A stretch of 48,033 nt of DNA from Microbacterium sp. H83. Lineage in GTDB: Bacteria; Actinomycetota; Actinomycetes; Actinomycetales; Microbacteriaceae. The DNA lies in NCBI RefSeq assembly GCF_001650405.1, contig NZ_LWCU01000024.1, positions 1-48,033 of the forward strand. The letters are read 5' to 3'. The number at the start of each line of letters is the position of its first letter. The first letter of the stretch is position 1. A program made the position numbers and the translations under genes. Positions 9,116 to 19,908 of this stretch are shown here, piece by piece. Under the pieces are notes generated by a model. That model was not told where the DNA came from. It saw only the letters and a program-made list of their open reading frames with translations, and did not search any database.

Positions 9116-11563
9116 TCACACGAGAGTGCGGCCGATGCTGCCGATGACGCCGTCGATCTGCTGACCGGACGCGTCGCGGCGCGCCAGGCCCTCGGGCAGC
9201 TTGCGCACAGCCCCGGTGGGATCGACCGCGAGCGCGGGGTTCGGGCCCACCCAGGCGACTGTGAGGCGGTCCTCGCCCTTCAGGAACGCGTGCGCACGGA
9301 CCCCGCCGGTCGCTCGGCCCTTGGCGGGGTACTCCGCGAAGGACGACACCTTGGCGCGACCGGGGTCGGTGCCGGGGAGGACGCTGTCACCGCCGGAGAC
9401 CGTCGCGACGACGGCATCCGCTCCCGCCGTCACCGCTCCGAAGAAGAGGACGGATGCCCCGTTGCCGAGCTTGATGCCGGCCATGCCGCCGGCCGGAGCG
9501 CCCTGGGGTCGGACGCTCGACGCGCCGAAGCGGAGGAGCTGGGCGTCGGTCGTGACGAAGACGAGGTCGGCGTCGTCGGGGGCATCGGTCGCGCCCACCA
9601 CCGTGTCTCCCGGCTTCATCCCGATCACCTCGAGGTCGGGGCGCACCGGGAGCGCCGTCGGGACGATGCGCTTGACCGTTCCCTGAGCCGTGCCGATCGC
9701 GATGGGGGTGTCGCTGTCGAAGCGCACGAACGCCAGGATCCGTTCGCCCCGGGTCGTGATGCCCAGGTAGTCGCGCAGCGGCGTTCCGGCGGCGAGCTGC
9801 ACGGACGTCGCGGGCACGGACGGCAGGTCGACGGGGGAGAACCGCAGCACGCGTCCTTCGCTCGTCAGCGCCCCGATGTCGGAGCGCACGGTCGTCCGGA
9901 CGGTGGCCAGGATGGCGTCGTGCTTGCTCCGGCGCGCAGGCAGAGCGAGCTCCTGCCCCTCGCCGAGGTCCACCCGCACGGCGCGGCCGGTCGTCGAGAG
10001 CACGAGAACGGTCGGAGCGTCGGCGATCTGCAGATCCACGGCGCCCTTCGTCGCTCGGGGCTTCGGCGGTGCGGCGTTCATGAGAAGCGTGCGGCGCGGC
10101 GTGCCGTAGGCGTCCGCCGCGGCATCCAGCTCCTTCGCGACGGCGGCGCGGAGGAGGACGTCGCTCGCCAGCAGCTCGCGCAGCGCGGCGATCTCGGCGA
10201 GGAGGGCGTCGCGCTCGGACTCGAGCTCGATGCGCGAGAACTTGGTCAGGCGGCGCAGACGCAGCTCCAGGATGTACTCGGCCTGCAGCTCGCTGAGGTC
10301 GAAGACGGAGCGGAGACGGGTGCGCGCCTGCTCCGAGTCGTCGGAGGAGCGGATGACCTGGATGACCTCGTCGATGTCGAGGATCGCGATCAGCAGGCCC
10401 TCCACGAGGTGCAGTCGCTCCTCGCGACGCGCGAGGCGGTAGCGGCTGCGTCGCGTGATGACCTCGACGCGGTGGGCCACGTAGACGCTGAGCATCTCCT
10501 TGAGGCCGAGCGTGCGCGGCTGGCCGTCCACGAGCGCCACGTTGTTGATGCTGAAGGAGTCCTCCAGCGGGGTCAGTCGGTACAGCTGCTCGAGCACGGC
10601 GTTCGGATCGAAGCCCGTCTTGATCCCGATCGCCACCCGCAGCCCATGGTTGCGGTCGGTGAGGTCGGTGACGTCGCTGATGCCCTGCAGCTTCTTCGCC
10701 TGCACGGCGTCGCGGATCTTCTCGATCAGTCTCTCGGGGCCGACCATGTACGGCAGCTCGGACACGATGATGCCGGTGCGCCGGGGGCCGAGCGGCTCGA
10801 CCGAGACCCGGCCGCGCACCTTCAGCGCGCCGCGGCCGTTCGTGTACGCATCCTTCACTCCGTCGAGTCCCATGAGGATGCCGCCGGAGGGGAAGTCCGG
10901 CCCCGGCACGAATTCCATGAGCTCCTCGGTGGTGGCGTCGGGGTTCTCCAGCAGATGGGTCGCCGCCGCCACCACCTCGATGAGGTTGTGCGGGGCCATG
11001 TTCGTCGCCATGCCGACGGCGATTCCGCTCGCGCCGTTGACGAGGAGGTTCGGGAAGGCGGCCGGCAGCACGGCCGGCTGCTGGAACTGGCCGTCGTAGT
11101 TCGGCACGAAGTCGACGACGTCCTCGTCGAGATTCTCCGTCAGGGCCATCGCCGGGGCGGCGAGGCGAGCCTCGGTGTACCGCGCGGCCGCCGGGCCGTC
11201 GTCGAGGGAGCCGAAGTTGCCGTGTCCGTCGACGAGCGGCACGCGCAGCGCGAAGTCCTGGGCGAGGCGGACGAGCGCGTCGTAGATCGCCGAGTCGCCG
11301 TGCGGGTGCAGCTTTCCCATCACCTCGCCGACGACGCGGGCGCTCTTGACGTGCCCGCGGTCGGGACGCAGGCCCATCTCGGCCATCTGGTAGAGGATGC
11401 GACGCTGGACGGGCTTGAGTCCGTCGCGGGCGTCGGGGAGCGCGCGGGAGTAGATGACCGAGTACGCGTACTCGAGGAACGAGCCCTGCATCTCGCTCTC
11501 GAGGTCGATGTCCTGGATTCTCTCCGGGGCGAGCTCGGGCGGCGGGGTTTTCGGCATGGGCAT
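9116..11563 (-). CDS. parC: DNA topoisomerase IV subunit A (type IIA, ParC/GyrA-like)
   Basis: A 815-residue DNA cleavage and rejoining subunit that partners ParE. The winged-helix/tower core includes [13 protein letters not shown] near residue 50, the quinolone-determining segment [19 protein letters not shown] with the drug-sensitive Ser and Asp both intact, and ARYTEARL with the active-site Tyr. The C-terminal part is a beta-pinwheel with repeated GxxxR-type blades. The ATG at 11563 has a second in-frame ATG two codons later; either may be used. It is divergent from the phosphodiesterase gene with 38 bp between starts and converges on the lipid-like operon. Confidence 0.93.
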   Translation of the reverse strand: MPMPKTPPPELAPERIQDIDLESEMQGSFLEYAYSVIYSRALPDARDGLKPVQRRILYQMAEMGLRPDRGHVKSARVVGEVMGKLHPHGDSAIYDALVRLAQDFALRVPLVDGHGNFGSLDDGPAAARYTEARLAAPAMALTENLDEDVVDFVPNYDGQFQQPAVLPAAFPNLLVNGASGIAVGMATNMAPHNLIEVVAAATHLLENPDATTEELMEFVPGPDFPSGGILMGLDGVKDAYTNGRGALKVRGRVSVEPLGPRRTGIIVSELPYMVGPERLIEKIRDAVQAKKLQGISDVTDLTDRNHGLRVAIGIKTGFDPNAVLEQLYRLTPLEDSFSINNVALVDGQPRTLGLKEMLSVYVAHRVEVITRRSRYRLARREERLHLVEGLLIAILDIDEVIQVIRSSDDSEQARTRLRSVFDLSELQAEYILELRLRRLTKFSRIELESERDALLAEIAALRELLASDVLLRAAVAKELDAAADAYGTPRRTLLMNAAPPKPRATKGAVDLQIADAPTVLVLSTTGRAVRVDLGEGQELALPARRSKHDAILATVRTTVRSDIGALTSEGRVLRFSPVDLPSVPATSVQLAAGTPLRDYLGITTRGERILAFVRFDSDTPIAIGTAQGTVKRIVPTALPVRPDLEVIGMKPGDTVVGATDAPDDADLVFVTTDAQLLRFGASSVRPQGAPAGGMAGIKLGNGASVLFFGAVTAGADAVVATVSGGDSVLPGTDPGRAKVSSFAEYPAKGRATGGVRAHAFLKGEDRLTVAWVGPNPALAVDPTGAVRKLPEGLARRDASGQQIDGVIGSIGRTLV

Positions 11564-11601
11564 CCTGAGGGCGTGCGGGAGCCTGTGTCAGACTGGCTCG
11601 G

Positions 11602-12723
11602 ATGTCCCTCATGCTACCGTCCGAGTCGTCCTCGGCCCGGAGCGTCGTCGGGGTGGCGGACGACCTGTTCGCGGCTCTGCGCGGCGAATCCCCGTCTCTC
11701 CCGCGCGCGGAGTCGGTCGTCCTCGTCGTCATCGACGGGCTCGGCGCCATCGCCCTGCGCCAGCACGCCGGTCATGCGAGGGCGCTGACGGCCGGCATGG
11801 CCAAGAAGGACGTCGCCACGTCGGTGTTCCCGTCGACGACCGCGGCCGCACTCACCAGCATCCTGACCGGCGTCTGGCCGGGAGTGCACGGGCTCGTGGG
11901 GTACCGGGTCCTGGATCCGTCACGCGACGCGCTCGTGAACCAGCTCACCGGGTGGGAGTCCGAGGGACTCGATCCGATGACCTGGCAGTCCGCCCCGACC
12001 GTCTTCGAGCGGGCTCGCGTCGAGGACCGGCGCGCGTTCGCCGTCGGCGTCGCCGCGTACGCGGGCAGCGGGTTCACGCGGGCGACGCTGCGGGGTGCGG
12101 ACTTCGTGGCCGCGCAGACGCCCGCGGAACGAGTCGAGGCCGCCTACGAGCTCGCCGAGCGGCACCCCGGTTCGCTGGTCTACTGCTATCTGCCCGAGGT
12201 CGACAAGGCCGGGCATCGGCACGGCGTGGACTCGCGAGCGTGGATCGCCGCCCTCGAGGAGATCGATGCGGCGCTCGCACTGCGGGTTCCGACCGGGGTC
12301 GGCGTCGTCGTGACGTCGGACCACGGCATGGTCGACGTCCCCGCTCACCGCCAGGTCGTCCTGGAGGCGGATCACCTCCGCGGAGTGCGGCATCTGGGAG
12401 GGGAGCCGCGCATGCTGCACGCGTACGTCGAACCCGATGCCGCCGCCGACGAGATCGTCGAGCGCTGGCGGCGTGATCTCGACCGGCTCGCCGACGTCGT
12501 GACGCGGCGCGAGGCGATCGACGCCGGTCTCTTCGGCCCTGACGTCTCGGATGCCGCGTCGTCGCGCATCGGAGACGTGCTCGTCGTGTCCCGCGGGGCC
12601 GTCGCGGTGTACGACGGCACGGCCGCCGACCAGCGCAATCGCGGCATGGTCGGCCAGCATGGCGCTCTCACCGCCGAGGAGCGCCAGGTGCCGCTGCTGC
12701 GACGGGGTGCCTTCGCCCGCTGA
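11602..12723 (+). CDS. alkaline-phosphatase-superfamily phosphodiesterase / nucleotide pyrophosphatase-like
   Basis: A 373-residue protein of the type I phosphodiesterase/nucleotide pyrophosphatase family. The first metal ligand is in VVIDGLG (Asp45). The likely Thr nucleophile is in FPSTTAAALTS (about residue 79). YLPEVDKAGHRHG and TSDHGM supply the remaining Asp/His ligands. It should hydrolyse phosphodiester or phosphonate bonds. No signal peptide is evident, so it is probably cytosolic. The ATG follows CAGACT with a 7-base gap, a variant of the leaderless promoter pattern seen elsewhere here. The family is conserved beside parC in related actinobacteria; its substrate is not known to me. 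Confidence 0.82.
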   Translation: MSLMLPSESSSARSVVGVADDLFAALRGESPSLPRAESVVLVVIDGLGAIALRQHAGHARALTAGMAKKDVATSVFPSTTAAALTSILTGVWPGVHGLVGYRVLDPSRDALVNQLTGWESEGLDPMTWQSAPTVFERARVEDRRAFAVGVAAYAGSGFTRATLRGADFVAAQTPAERVEAAYELAERHPGSLVYCYLPEVDKAGHRHGVDSRAWIAALEEIDAALALRVPTGVGVVVTSDHGMVDVPAHRQVVLEADHLRGVRHLGGEPRMLHAYVEPDAAADEIVERWRRDLDRLADVVTRREAIDAGLFGPDVSDAASSRIGDVLVVSRGAVAVYDGTAADQRNRGMVGQHGALTAEERQVPLLRRGAFAR

Positions 12724-12796
12724 ACGTCGGGCCGTCTCGTCGGCGCTGTCCGCCGACGGAGTGTCTCACTCGACGAGCATCACTCGCCGGAGCGTC

Positions 12797-13852
12797 TCAC
12801 TCGTCGGTGCGTGCTCCGAAGACGATCTCGTCCCACGAGGGCATGGCGTTGCGTCGCTTGCGTCGCCCGCCGCTCTCGGACGACTGCTCGGGTGCGGAAG
12901 AGGGGCGCGGCTCCTCCTCGGGCTCCGGCTCGTCCGGCTCAAAAGCCGCATCGAACAGAGCGATGGGATTCGACTCCTCCGTGCCGTCGGCATCGTCGAT
13001 GTCGCTCGCGATGAGCGGAGCGGCCTCGCGCTGGCCGCGCCGACGACGCAGCGCCTCGAGCAGGTCGGCCGTCTCGGGGCTCGTCGTCGGCGAGTCGGGG
13101 GCGCGCTTGGTCGCGGCCTCCTGCACGGACGAGGGCGAGCGCTCGGGCACGGCGCGCTCGTCGGCGGGAGAGTCCGCCGGCGAGACGAGTCGGGGGCCGA
13201 ACGCGCCCGAATCGAATCTGCTCTCGTCCTTGTAGGGGGACGCGGGACGCTCCGCCTCGACCGCCCGCAGACGGGGGATCAGCCCCTCGGGAAGCGACCC
13301 CTGCCGTGAGAGCTGGGTGGCGTCGGCGTTCAGCGGTGCGAGCGCACTGCGCCGCGGGTCGAAGCTCCAGCGCGCGTCGTGATCGACCTCGTTGGCCGAG
13401 AACTCCAGCTTGATGATCCAGCCGGTCTCGTCCTTCCAGCTCGCCCAGCGCTCGGCGGTGGCCTCGACCTCCGCGAGCTTGGCGCGGATGGCGGTGCCGA
13501 AGGTGGGCTGGGCGTCGGGCTCGACCTCGCTGCCGATCAGGACGGGGACCGCGAGGGCCTGTCCGATGATGTGCTCGCGCTCCGCGAGCACGGGTCCTTC
13601 GAAGCGCGAGACGTCGTCGACCGTGATGCCGAGCAGCTCGGCGACCTCCGGTGCGGTGAGCCCGGCCCGGATCTGCGCCTGGATGTCGCGAGGGCTCGCG
13701 GCGAGCCTCTGCGCGGTCGGCTCGCTCTGCCGCGTCGCACGGCGGATCTCACGGTGCAGCACGTCGTCGATGGGCAGGGCGAAGCGCTCGCCCGACTCGG
13801 TCGCGAGTACGAGGACTCCTGCCTCTGTGCCGACGATGGTGACGTTTTCCAT
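12797..13852 (-). CDS. sepH: septation protein SepH (DUF3071)
   Basis: A 351-residue regulator that binds FtsZ and promotes filament assembly at division septa in actinobacteria. The N-terminal conserved domain (about 1-165) contains a helix-turn-helix-like segment, LTAPEVAELLGITVDDVSRF. A long acidic and Ser/Pro-rich variable region follows. The very conserved tail is RNAMPSWDEIVFGAR. Length and two-ended conservation match the family. The ATG at 13852 has an AGAGGGG site upstream. It is transcribed divergently from the DUF4193 gene. There is no obvious frame damage. Confidence 0.92.
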   Translation of the reverse strand: MENVTIVGTEAGVLVLATESGERFALPIDDVLHREIRRATRQSEPTAQRLAASPRDIQAQIRAGLTAPEVAELLGITVDDVSRFEGPVLAEREHIIGQALAVPVLIGSEVEPDAQPTFGTAIRAKLAEVEATAERWASWKDETGWIIKLEFSANEVDHDARWSFDPRRSALAPLNADATQLSRQGSLPEGLIPRLRAVEAERPASPYKDESRFDSGAFGPRLVSPADSPADERAVPERSPSSVQEAATKRAPDSPTTSPETADLLEALRRRRGQREAAPLIASDIDDADGTEESNPIALFDAAFEPDEPEPEEEPRPSSAPEQSSESGGRRKRRNAMPSWDEIVFGARTDE

Positions 13853-13959
13853 GCGTGTGCCCCTCTGATGGGTGTGCGTTCATGGTGTCACGCAGGACGC
13901 CCCCGATCCGGGAATACCCTGGGCGTGCCGTGAGTTTGCTCTGTCGCGTCCGCCGGCAT

Positions 13960-13988
13960 TTGCTTATTGCTCTGCGGTCGTGCAAACT
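13960..13988 (+). promoter_or_regulatory. putative sigma70-type promoter of the DUF4193 gene
   Basis: TTGCTT (13960-13965), a 17-base spacer and CAAACT (13983-13988) lie in a locally AT-rich part of the sepH/DUF4193 gap. They imply a leader of roughly 55 bases before ATG 14049. Apart from this element I see nothing else in 13853-14048. Confidence 0.45.
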
Positions 13989-14048
13989 ATGGCCGCCGAT
14001 TACCCCGACGGCGCACCACCCACTCGCATGAAAGTGGAGATTCACCAC

Positions 14049-14342
14049 ATGGCAACCGACTACGACGCTCCCCGCAAGAGTGAAGACGACTCAGAATCGA
14101 TCGAAGCCCTCAAGGAGCGTGTGCCGGACAAGAACTCCGGTTCCACGGGAGACGAGGACGCGGACAACCCGTCCAGCTTCGACCTCCCCGGTGCCGACCT
14201 CTCCGACCTCGAGCTCGATGTCGTCGTGCTGCCCGCGCAGCAGGACGAGTTCACCTGCATGAGCTGCTTCCTCGTGAAGCACCGCTCGCAGCTCGACCAC
14301 GAGGACGCATCCGGCCCGATCTGCAAGGAGTGCGCCGCCTGA
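14049..14342 (+). CDS. DUF4193-family acidic zinc-ribbon protein
   Basis: A 97-residue protein starting MATDYDAPRKSEDDSES. The first two thirds are strongly acidic and probably flexible. The C-terminus carries FTCMSCFLVKHRSQ and ICKECAA, a CxxC...CxxC zinc ribbon. The family is widespread in Actinobacteria and often abundantly expressed; its role is not established. ATG 14049 is preferred because it gives the family N-terminus, although the frame is open from 13872. A hairpin follows. It stands alone between divergent sepH and convergent DUF3093. Confidence 0.9.
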   Translation: MATDYDAPRKSEDDSESIEALKERVPDKNSGSTGDEDADNPSSFDLPGADLSDLELDVVVLPAQQDEFTCMSCFLVKHRSQLDHEDASGPICKECAA

Positions 14343-14364
14343 GCGCATCCGACCGACCTACCCT

Positions 14365-14394
14365 CGCGCCCCGACCTTCCCGGTCCGGGGCGCG
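14365..14394. terminator. hairpin between DUF4193 and DUF3093 genes
   Basis: CGCGCCCCG pairs with CGGGGCGCG, extended by ACC/GGT after a one-base bulge, around a TTCCC loop. It lies between convergent stops. Confidence 0.65.
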
Positions 14395-14421
14395 TCGTCG
14401 TCTCCGGGCGGTGACAGACGA

Positions 14422-14889
14422 TCAGGCCCGGGCGGCGCGGATGGCGGCGGCGAGTCGATCAGGAGTCCGGGTGGAGATGGTCCAGGTGTCCACCGGATCG
14501 TCCGCGTCTGTGTTCGGCACCACGACGACACCGTCGATGCCGCCCCGGATGAGGTGCCATCCCCGCGCCGGGAGGCCGGGTCCGCGTGCCTGACGCGCAT
14601 CCTCCCCGGTGAGTGCCAGCGGTTCGCCGAGGTGGCGGGCATCGATGTGCGCGCGACCCGCGTGCAGGACGCCGCCCTCGACCCGCACCACCGGCGTGAC
14701 GGAGATCGCGCCGAGCACGAGCAGAGCGGACACCGCGGCGCCCACGATCAGCGCGAACGTCGTGGATCCGATGCGGACGAAGATCAGCGACACCATCGGT
14801 CCGGCCAGCGCCACCGTGACGAGCAGCCACAGGCTCGGCGAGAGCCGCTCGCGGTATCGCGGACGTGTGTCGGGAACGGTGTTCTGCAT
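14422..14889 (-). CDS. DUF3093 membrane protein
   Basis: A 155-residue protein. After a short charged N-terminus (MQNTVPDTRPRYRERL) there are two adjacent hydrophobic segments, roughly residues 17-36 and 39-60, then a soluble beta-rich domain ending in TWTISTRTPDRLAAAIRAA. That is the DUF3093 layout. Its role is unknown; it neighbours dut in many actinobacteria. ATG 14889 has GAGG upstream. The frame is open further upstream, but that sequence is the antisense of dut. Its start is only 12 bases from the dut start, so its own promoter must lie inside dut. Confidence 0.85.
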   Translation of the reverse strand: MQNTVPDTRPRYRERLSPSLWLLVTVALAGPMVSLIFVRIGSTTFALIVGAAVSALLVLGAISVTPVVRVEGGVLHAGRAHIDARHLGEPLALTGEDARQARGPGLPARGWHLIRGGIDGVVVVPNTDADDPVDTWTISTRTPDRLAAAIRAARA

Positions 14890-14895
14890 TAGCCT
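14890..14895 (+). promoter_or_regulatory. leaderless -10 element of dut
   Basis: TAGCCT is followed by exactly 6 bases and the GTG start of dut. It sits directly against the start codon of the divergent DUF3093 gene. Confidence 0.6.
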
Positions 14896-14901
14896 CGGGG
14901 G

Positions 14902-15393
14902 GTGACTGATTCGGTGGATGTTCCCATTATCGCCCCTGTGCTCGGCGGTGCTGCCGTCGTGCCGGGGTACGCGCACCCGGGCGACGCCGGCGCCGATCTC
15001 GTGGCCGCCGAGGCGGTGCACCTCGGACCGGGGGAGCGGGCCCTCGTCGCGACCGGGGTCCGGATCGCGCTTCCCGACGGCTACGCGGCCTTCGTCGTGC
15101 CGCGCAGCGGCCTCGCCGCGAAGCACGGCATCTCGATCGTCAACTCCCCGGGGACGGTGGACGCCGGCTACCGCGGCGAGATCAAGGTCAGCCTGATCAA
15201 CACCGACATCCGAAGCGCGTACGATGTGGCCGTCGGCGATCGCATCGCACAGCTGATCATCATGCCCGTGACGCGCGCCACGTTCATCCCGGTCGACGAG
15301 CTCCCCGAGAGCATCCGCGGCGAAGGCGGCTTCGGATCGACCGGATACCAGGCAGGACTCCACCCATCTCCAGCAGGACAGGTCAATGACTGA
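14902..15393 (+). CDS. dut: deoxyuridine 5'-triphosphate nucleotidohydrolase (dUTPase)
   Basis: A 163-residue trimeric dUTPase that converts dUTP to dUMP and pyrophosphate, keeping uracil out of DNA and feeding dTMP synthesis. All five motifs are present in order: GDAGADL, PRSGLA, NSPGTVDAGYRGE (with the Tyr that excludes ribose), GDRIAQLI and the C-terminal RGEGGFGSTG arm. GTG 14902 fits both the family N-terminus and the leaderless -10. Its stop overlaps the DUF3710 start by 8 bases, so dut, DUF3710 and DUF3159 form one coupled operon. Confidence 0.96.
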   Translation: MTDSVDVPIIAPVLGGAAVVPGYAHPGDAGADLVAAEAVHLGPGERALVATGVRIALPDGYAAFVVPRSGLAAKHGISIVNSPGTVDAGYRGEIKVSLINTDIRSAYDVAVGDRIAQLIIMPVTRATFIPVDELPESIRGEGGFGSTGYQAGLHPSPAGQVND

Positions 15394-15973
15394 CAACAAC
15401 GCGACTCCTTCGAAGTCGGCGCCCCTCAACCGGGCGACCGATGGCCCCTTCGACGACTCCGAGGCGAACCCGGTGCGTCCGTACATCGATCTCGGCGGCA
15501 TCAAGATCCTGCCGCGCGAGGGGCTCAACCTGCGTCTCGAGGTCGAGGAGCAGTCCAAGCGCATCGTCGCCGTGGGCCTCGACTACGCGGATTCGTCGCT
15601 CCAGGTCCAGCCGTTCGCGGCTCCGCGGTCGGGCGGTCTCTGGGACGAGACCCGCGTCCAGCTGCGCGATCAGGTCCGCTCGCAGGGCGGTCGGGTCGAG
15701 GAGCGCGAAGGGCCGCTCGGCAAGGAGCTCCTCGCGGAGGTCCCGGCCCCGGCGAACGAGGGCTCCGAGCTCCGACTCGCGCGGTTCATCGGCATCGACG
15801 GACCGCGGTGGTTCCTGCGCGGCGTCATCGGCGGCGCGGCGACCTCGGACCTCGAGGCCGCGGCCAAGGTCGAGGATCTCTTCCGGTCGATCGTGGTCGT
15901 CCGCGGCGGCGCGCCGATGCCTCCGCGCGATCTCATCCCCCTGAAGATGCCCGCGACCCCCGGCTCGGCGTGA
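15386..15973 (+). CDS. DUF3710 protein
   Basis: A 195-residue soluble protein of the actinobacterial DUF3710 family. Typical stretches are RPYIDLGGIKILPREGLNLRL near residue 30, then SGGLWDETR and the GPRWFLRGVIGG region in the second half. The first 30 residues are flexible and charged. Its biochemical role is unknown. It always travels with dut and DUF3159 in related genomes, and here its ATG overlaps the dut stop with an AGGACAGG ribosome site. Its TGA overlaps the DUF3159 GTG. Confidence 0.88.
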   Translation: MTDNNATPSKSAPLNRATDGPFDDSEANPVRPYIDLGGIKILPREGLNLRLEVEEQSKRIVAVGLDYADSSLQVQPFAAPRSGGLWDETRVQLRDQVRSQGGRVEEREGPLGKELLAEVPAPANEGSELRLARFIGIDGPRWFLRGVIGGAATSDLEAAAKVEDLFRSIVVVRGGAPMPPRDLIPLKMPATPGSA

Positions 15974-16758
15974 GCGCGGCCGGTCCAGGGGCCGAGCGCG
16001 AGCAGAGCGCATCCGGGCCCGAGCGCGAGCAGTCGGCATCCGGGTCGGAGCGCGAGCAGAGCGCCTCGGAGATGCTGGGGGCGGCCCTCGGCGGCGCCGC
16101 CCGGCGCGCCGGTCTCGACCCCTCCGAGAGCGGCGCCACGCACCGCGTCGTGTGGTCGGCGATCGGCGGCTGGCGGGGGATCCTCGAGTCGGTGCTGCCG
16201 AGCCTCGCCTTCGTGATCCTCTTCACGATCCGTCCGGAGCCGCTCATCCTCTCGCTCGGCGTGTCGGTCGGACTCGCGGCGGTCTTCACGGTCGTGCGGC
16301 TGGTCCAGAAGTCTCCGCCGTCCGCCGCGATCGGCGGCCTCGTCGCCGCTGCCGCTGCCGCCGGACTGGCGCTGTGGACGGGACGCGGAGCGGACAACTT
16401 CGTGCCGGGCCTGATCACGAACGCGGCATACGGGACGGCGATGCTGGTCTCGGCGCTGATCGGCTGGTCGCTGATCGGCCTCGCCGCCGGCTTCCTGATG
16501 GGGGAGGGCACCGCCTGGCGCGCCGACCGCCGCAAGCGACGTGCCTTCCTGTGGCTCGGGATCGCCTGGGCGGCCCTCTTCTTCGCCCGACTGGCCGTGC
16601 AGCTGCCCCTCTACCTCGCGAACGAGGTCGCCGTCCTCGGCACACTGAAGCTCATCATGGGGCTGCCGCTGTTCGCGCCCCTGATCGCGGTCACCTGGCT
16701 CGTCGTCCGGGCTCTGTACCCCCGCGAGCCGAATGCCGGAACACCGTCGCAAGCGTGA
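15970..16758 (+). CDS. DUF3159 multi-pass membrane protein
   Basis: A 262-residue inner-membrane protein. The first ~34 residues are a three-copy EREQSAS repeat tail on the cytosolic side. Then come WSAIGGWRGILESVLPSLAF and about six hydrophobic segments, including LILSLGVSVGLAAVFTVV, AAIGGLVAAAAAAGLALW and LMGLPLFAPLIAVTWLVV-like stretches. A charged loop AWRADRRKRR precedes WLGIAW. That matches DUF3159, of unknown function. GTG 15970 overlaps the DUF3710 stop (GTGA). An internal ATG at 16072 would remove the repeat, so the repeat's translation depends on the coupled start being real. Confidence 0.85.
   Translation: MSAAGPGAEREQSASGPEREQSASGSEREQSASEMLGAALGGAARRAGLDPSESGATHRVVWSAIGGWRGILESVLPSLAFVILFTIRPEPLILSLGVSVGLAAVFTVVRLVQKSPPSAAIGGLVAAAAAAGLALWTGRGADNFVPGLITNAAYGTAMLVSALIGWSLIGLAAGFLMGEGTAWRADRRKRRAFLWLGIAWAALFFARLAVQLPLYLANEVAVLGTLKLIMGLPLFAPLIAVTWLVVRALYPREPNAGTPSQA
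15991..16071 (+). repeat. three 27-bp in-frame tandem repeats
   Basis: Units 15991-16017, 16018-16044 and 16045-16071 each encode a 9-residue block containing EREQSAS. The DNA copies differ at synonymous positions (AGC/TCG, GCA/GCC) while the peptide core is identical. This suggests the peptide is under selection rather than being a fresh slippage product. Confidence 0.9.
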
Positions 16759-16761
16759 TAG

Positions 16762-16785
16762 ATTTATCTTGACATCAAGATAAAT
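16762..16785. promoter_or_regulatory. 24-bp palindromic operator upstream of aconitase
   Basis: Two perfect 11-bp arms flank a CA centre; the core reads TATCTTGACATCAAGATA. It is strikingly AT-rich for this genome, lies 127 bp before the aconitase start, and contains a TTGACA hexamer (16769-16774) that could be a -35 element. No good -10 is seen 16-18 bases downstream. The symmetry and length suit a dimeric MarR- or TetR-type regulator; I cannot name it. Confidence 0.75.
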
Positions 16786-16911
16786 TGCAGGCTTTCGTCC
16801 TGGCGTCTCGCGGAGCAGACTGGTTAGGTCTGCCTTGCTAGCCGCAGGGGCTCGCTGGCGAGCAAGATGGAGGCGCCTGTCGCTCCCATCCGAATAGAAG
16901 GAGACGGATTC

Positions 16912-19749
<2,838 letters not shown>

Positions 19750-19759
19750 CCAGCGCACG

Positions 19760-19796
19760 GAGAAGGGGCCCGGCTCTCGTAGCCGGGCCCCTTCTC
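19760..19796 (+). terminator. aconitase terminator
   Basis: A perfect 16-bp stem (19760-19775 with 19781-19796) around a CTCGT loop, 10 bases after the aconitase stop. Confidence 0.88.
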
Positions 19797-19844
19797 GCAT
19801 GTCAAGGCACCACGCATTCTCCGAGCTTTCCCGGGGTGCCGGGG

Positions 19845-19881
19845 TAGGATCGAACCGGCATCCGCACCGGAATCGGATGCC
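19845..19881 (+). promoter_or_regulatory. dxs leader: -10 element and hairpin
   Basis: TAGGAT (19845-19850) is a likely -10 for dxs. The resulting leader of about 50 bases holds a perfect 8-bp hairpin, GGCATCCG (19857-19864) with CGGATGCC (19874-19881), upstream of the GAGGAGG ribosome site. Its role is unclear. Confidence 0.45.
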
Positions 19882-19908
19882 GACAACGGTGCCTGTGAGG
19901 AGGTGCAG

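Noticed and set aside
8994..9158. Small open frame (54 residues, starts MIAISASGTWRRSW) preceded by CAGGAT and 6 bases
   Set aside because: The promoter-like hexamer is off-consensus, the peptide is mostly Arg/Gly/Pro low complexity, and it runs through the terminator hairpin into antisense parC.
8915..11788. 957-residue plus-strand open frame across parC
   Set aside because: Arg/Gly/His-rich shadow of the parC gene, which has all family motifs on the other strand.
16824..16842. TTAGGTCTGCC... stretch in the aconitase leader as an iron-regulator (DtxR/IdeR) box
   Set aside because: Only about 11 of 19 positions fit the consensus and the second half lacks the CTAA core.
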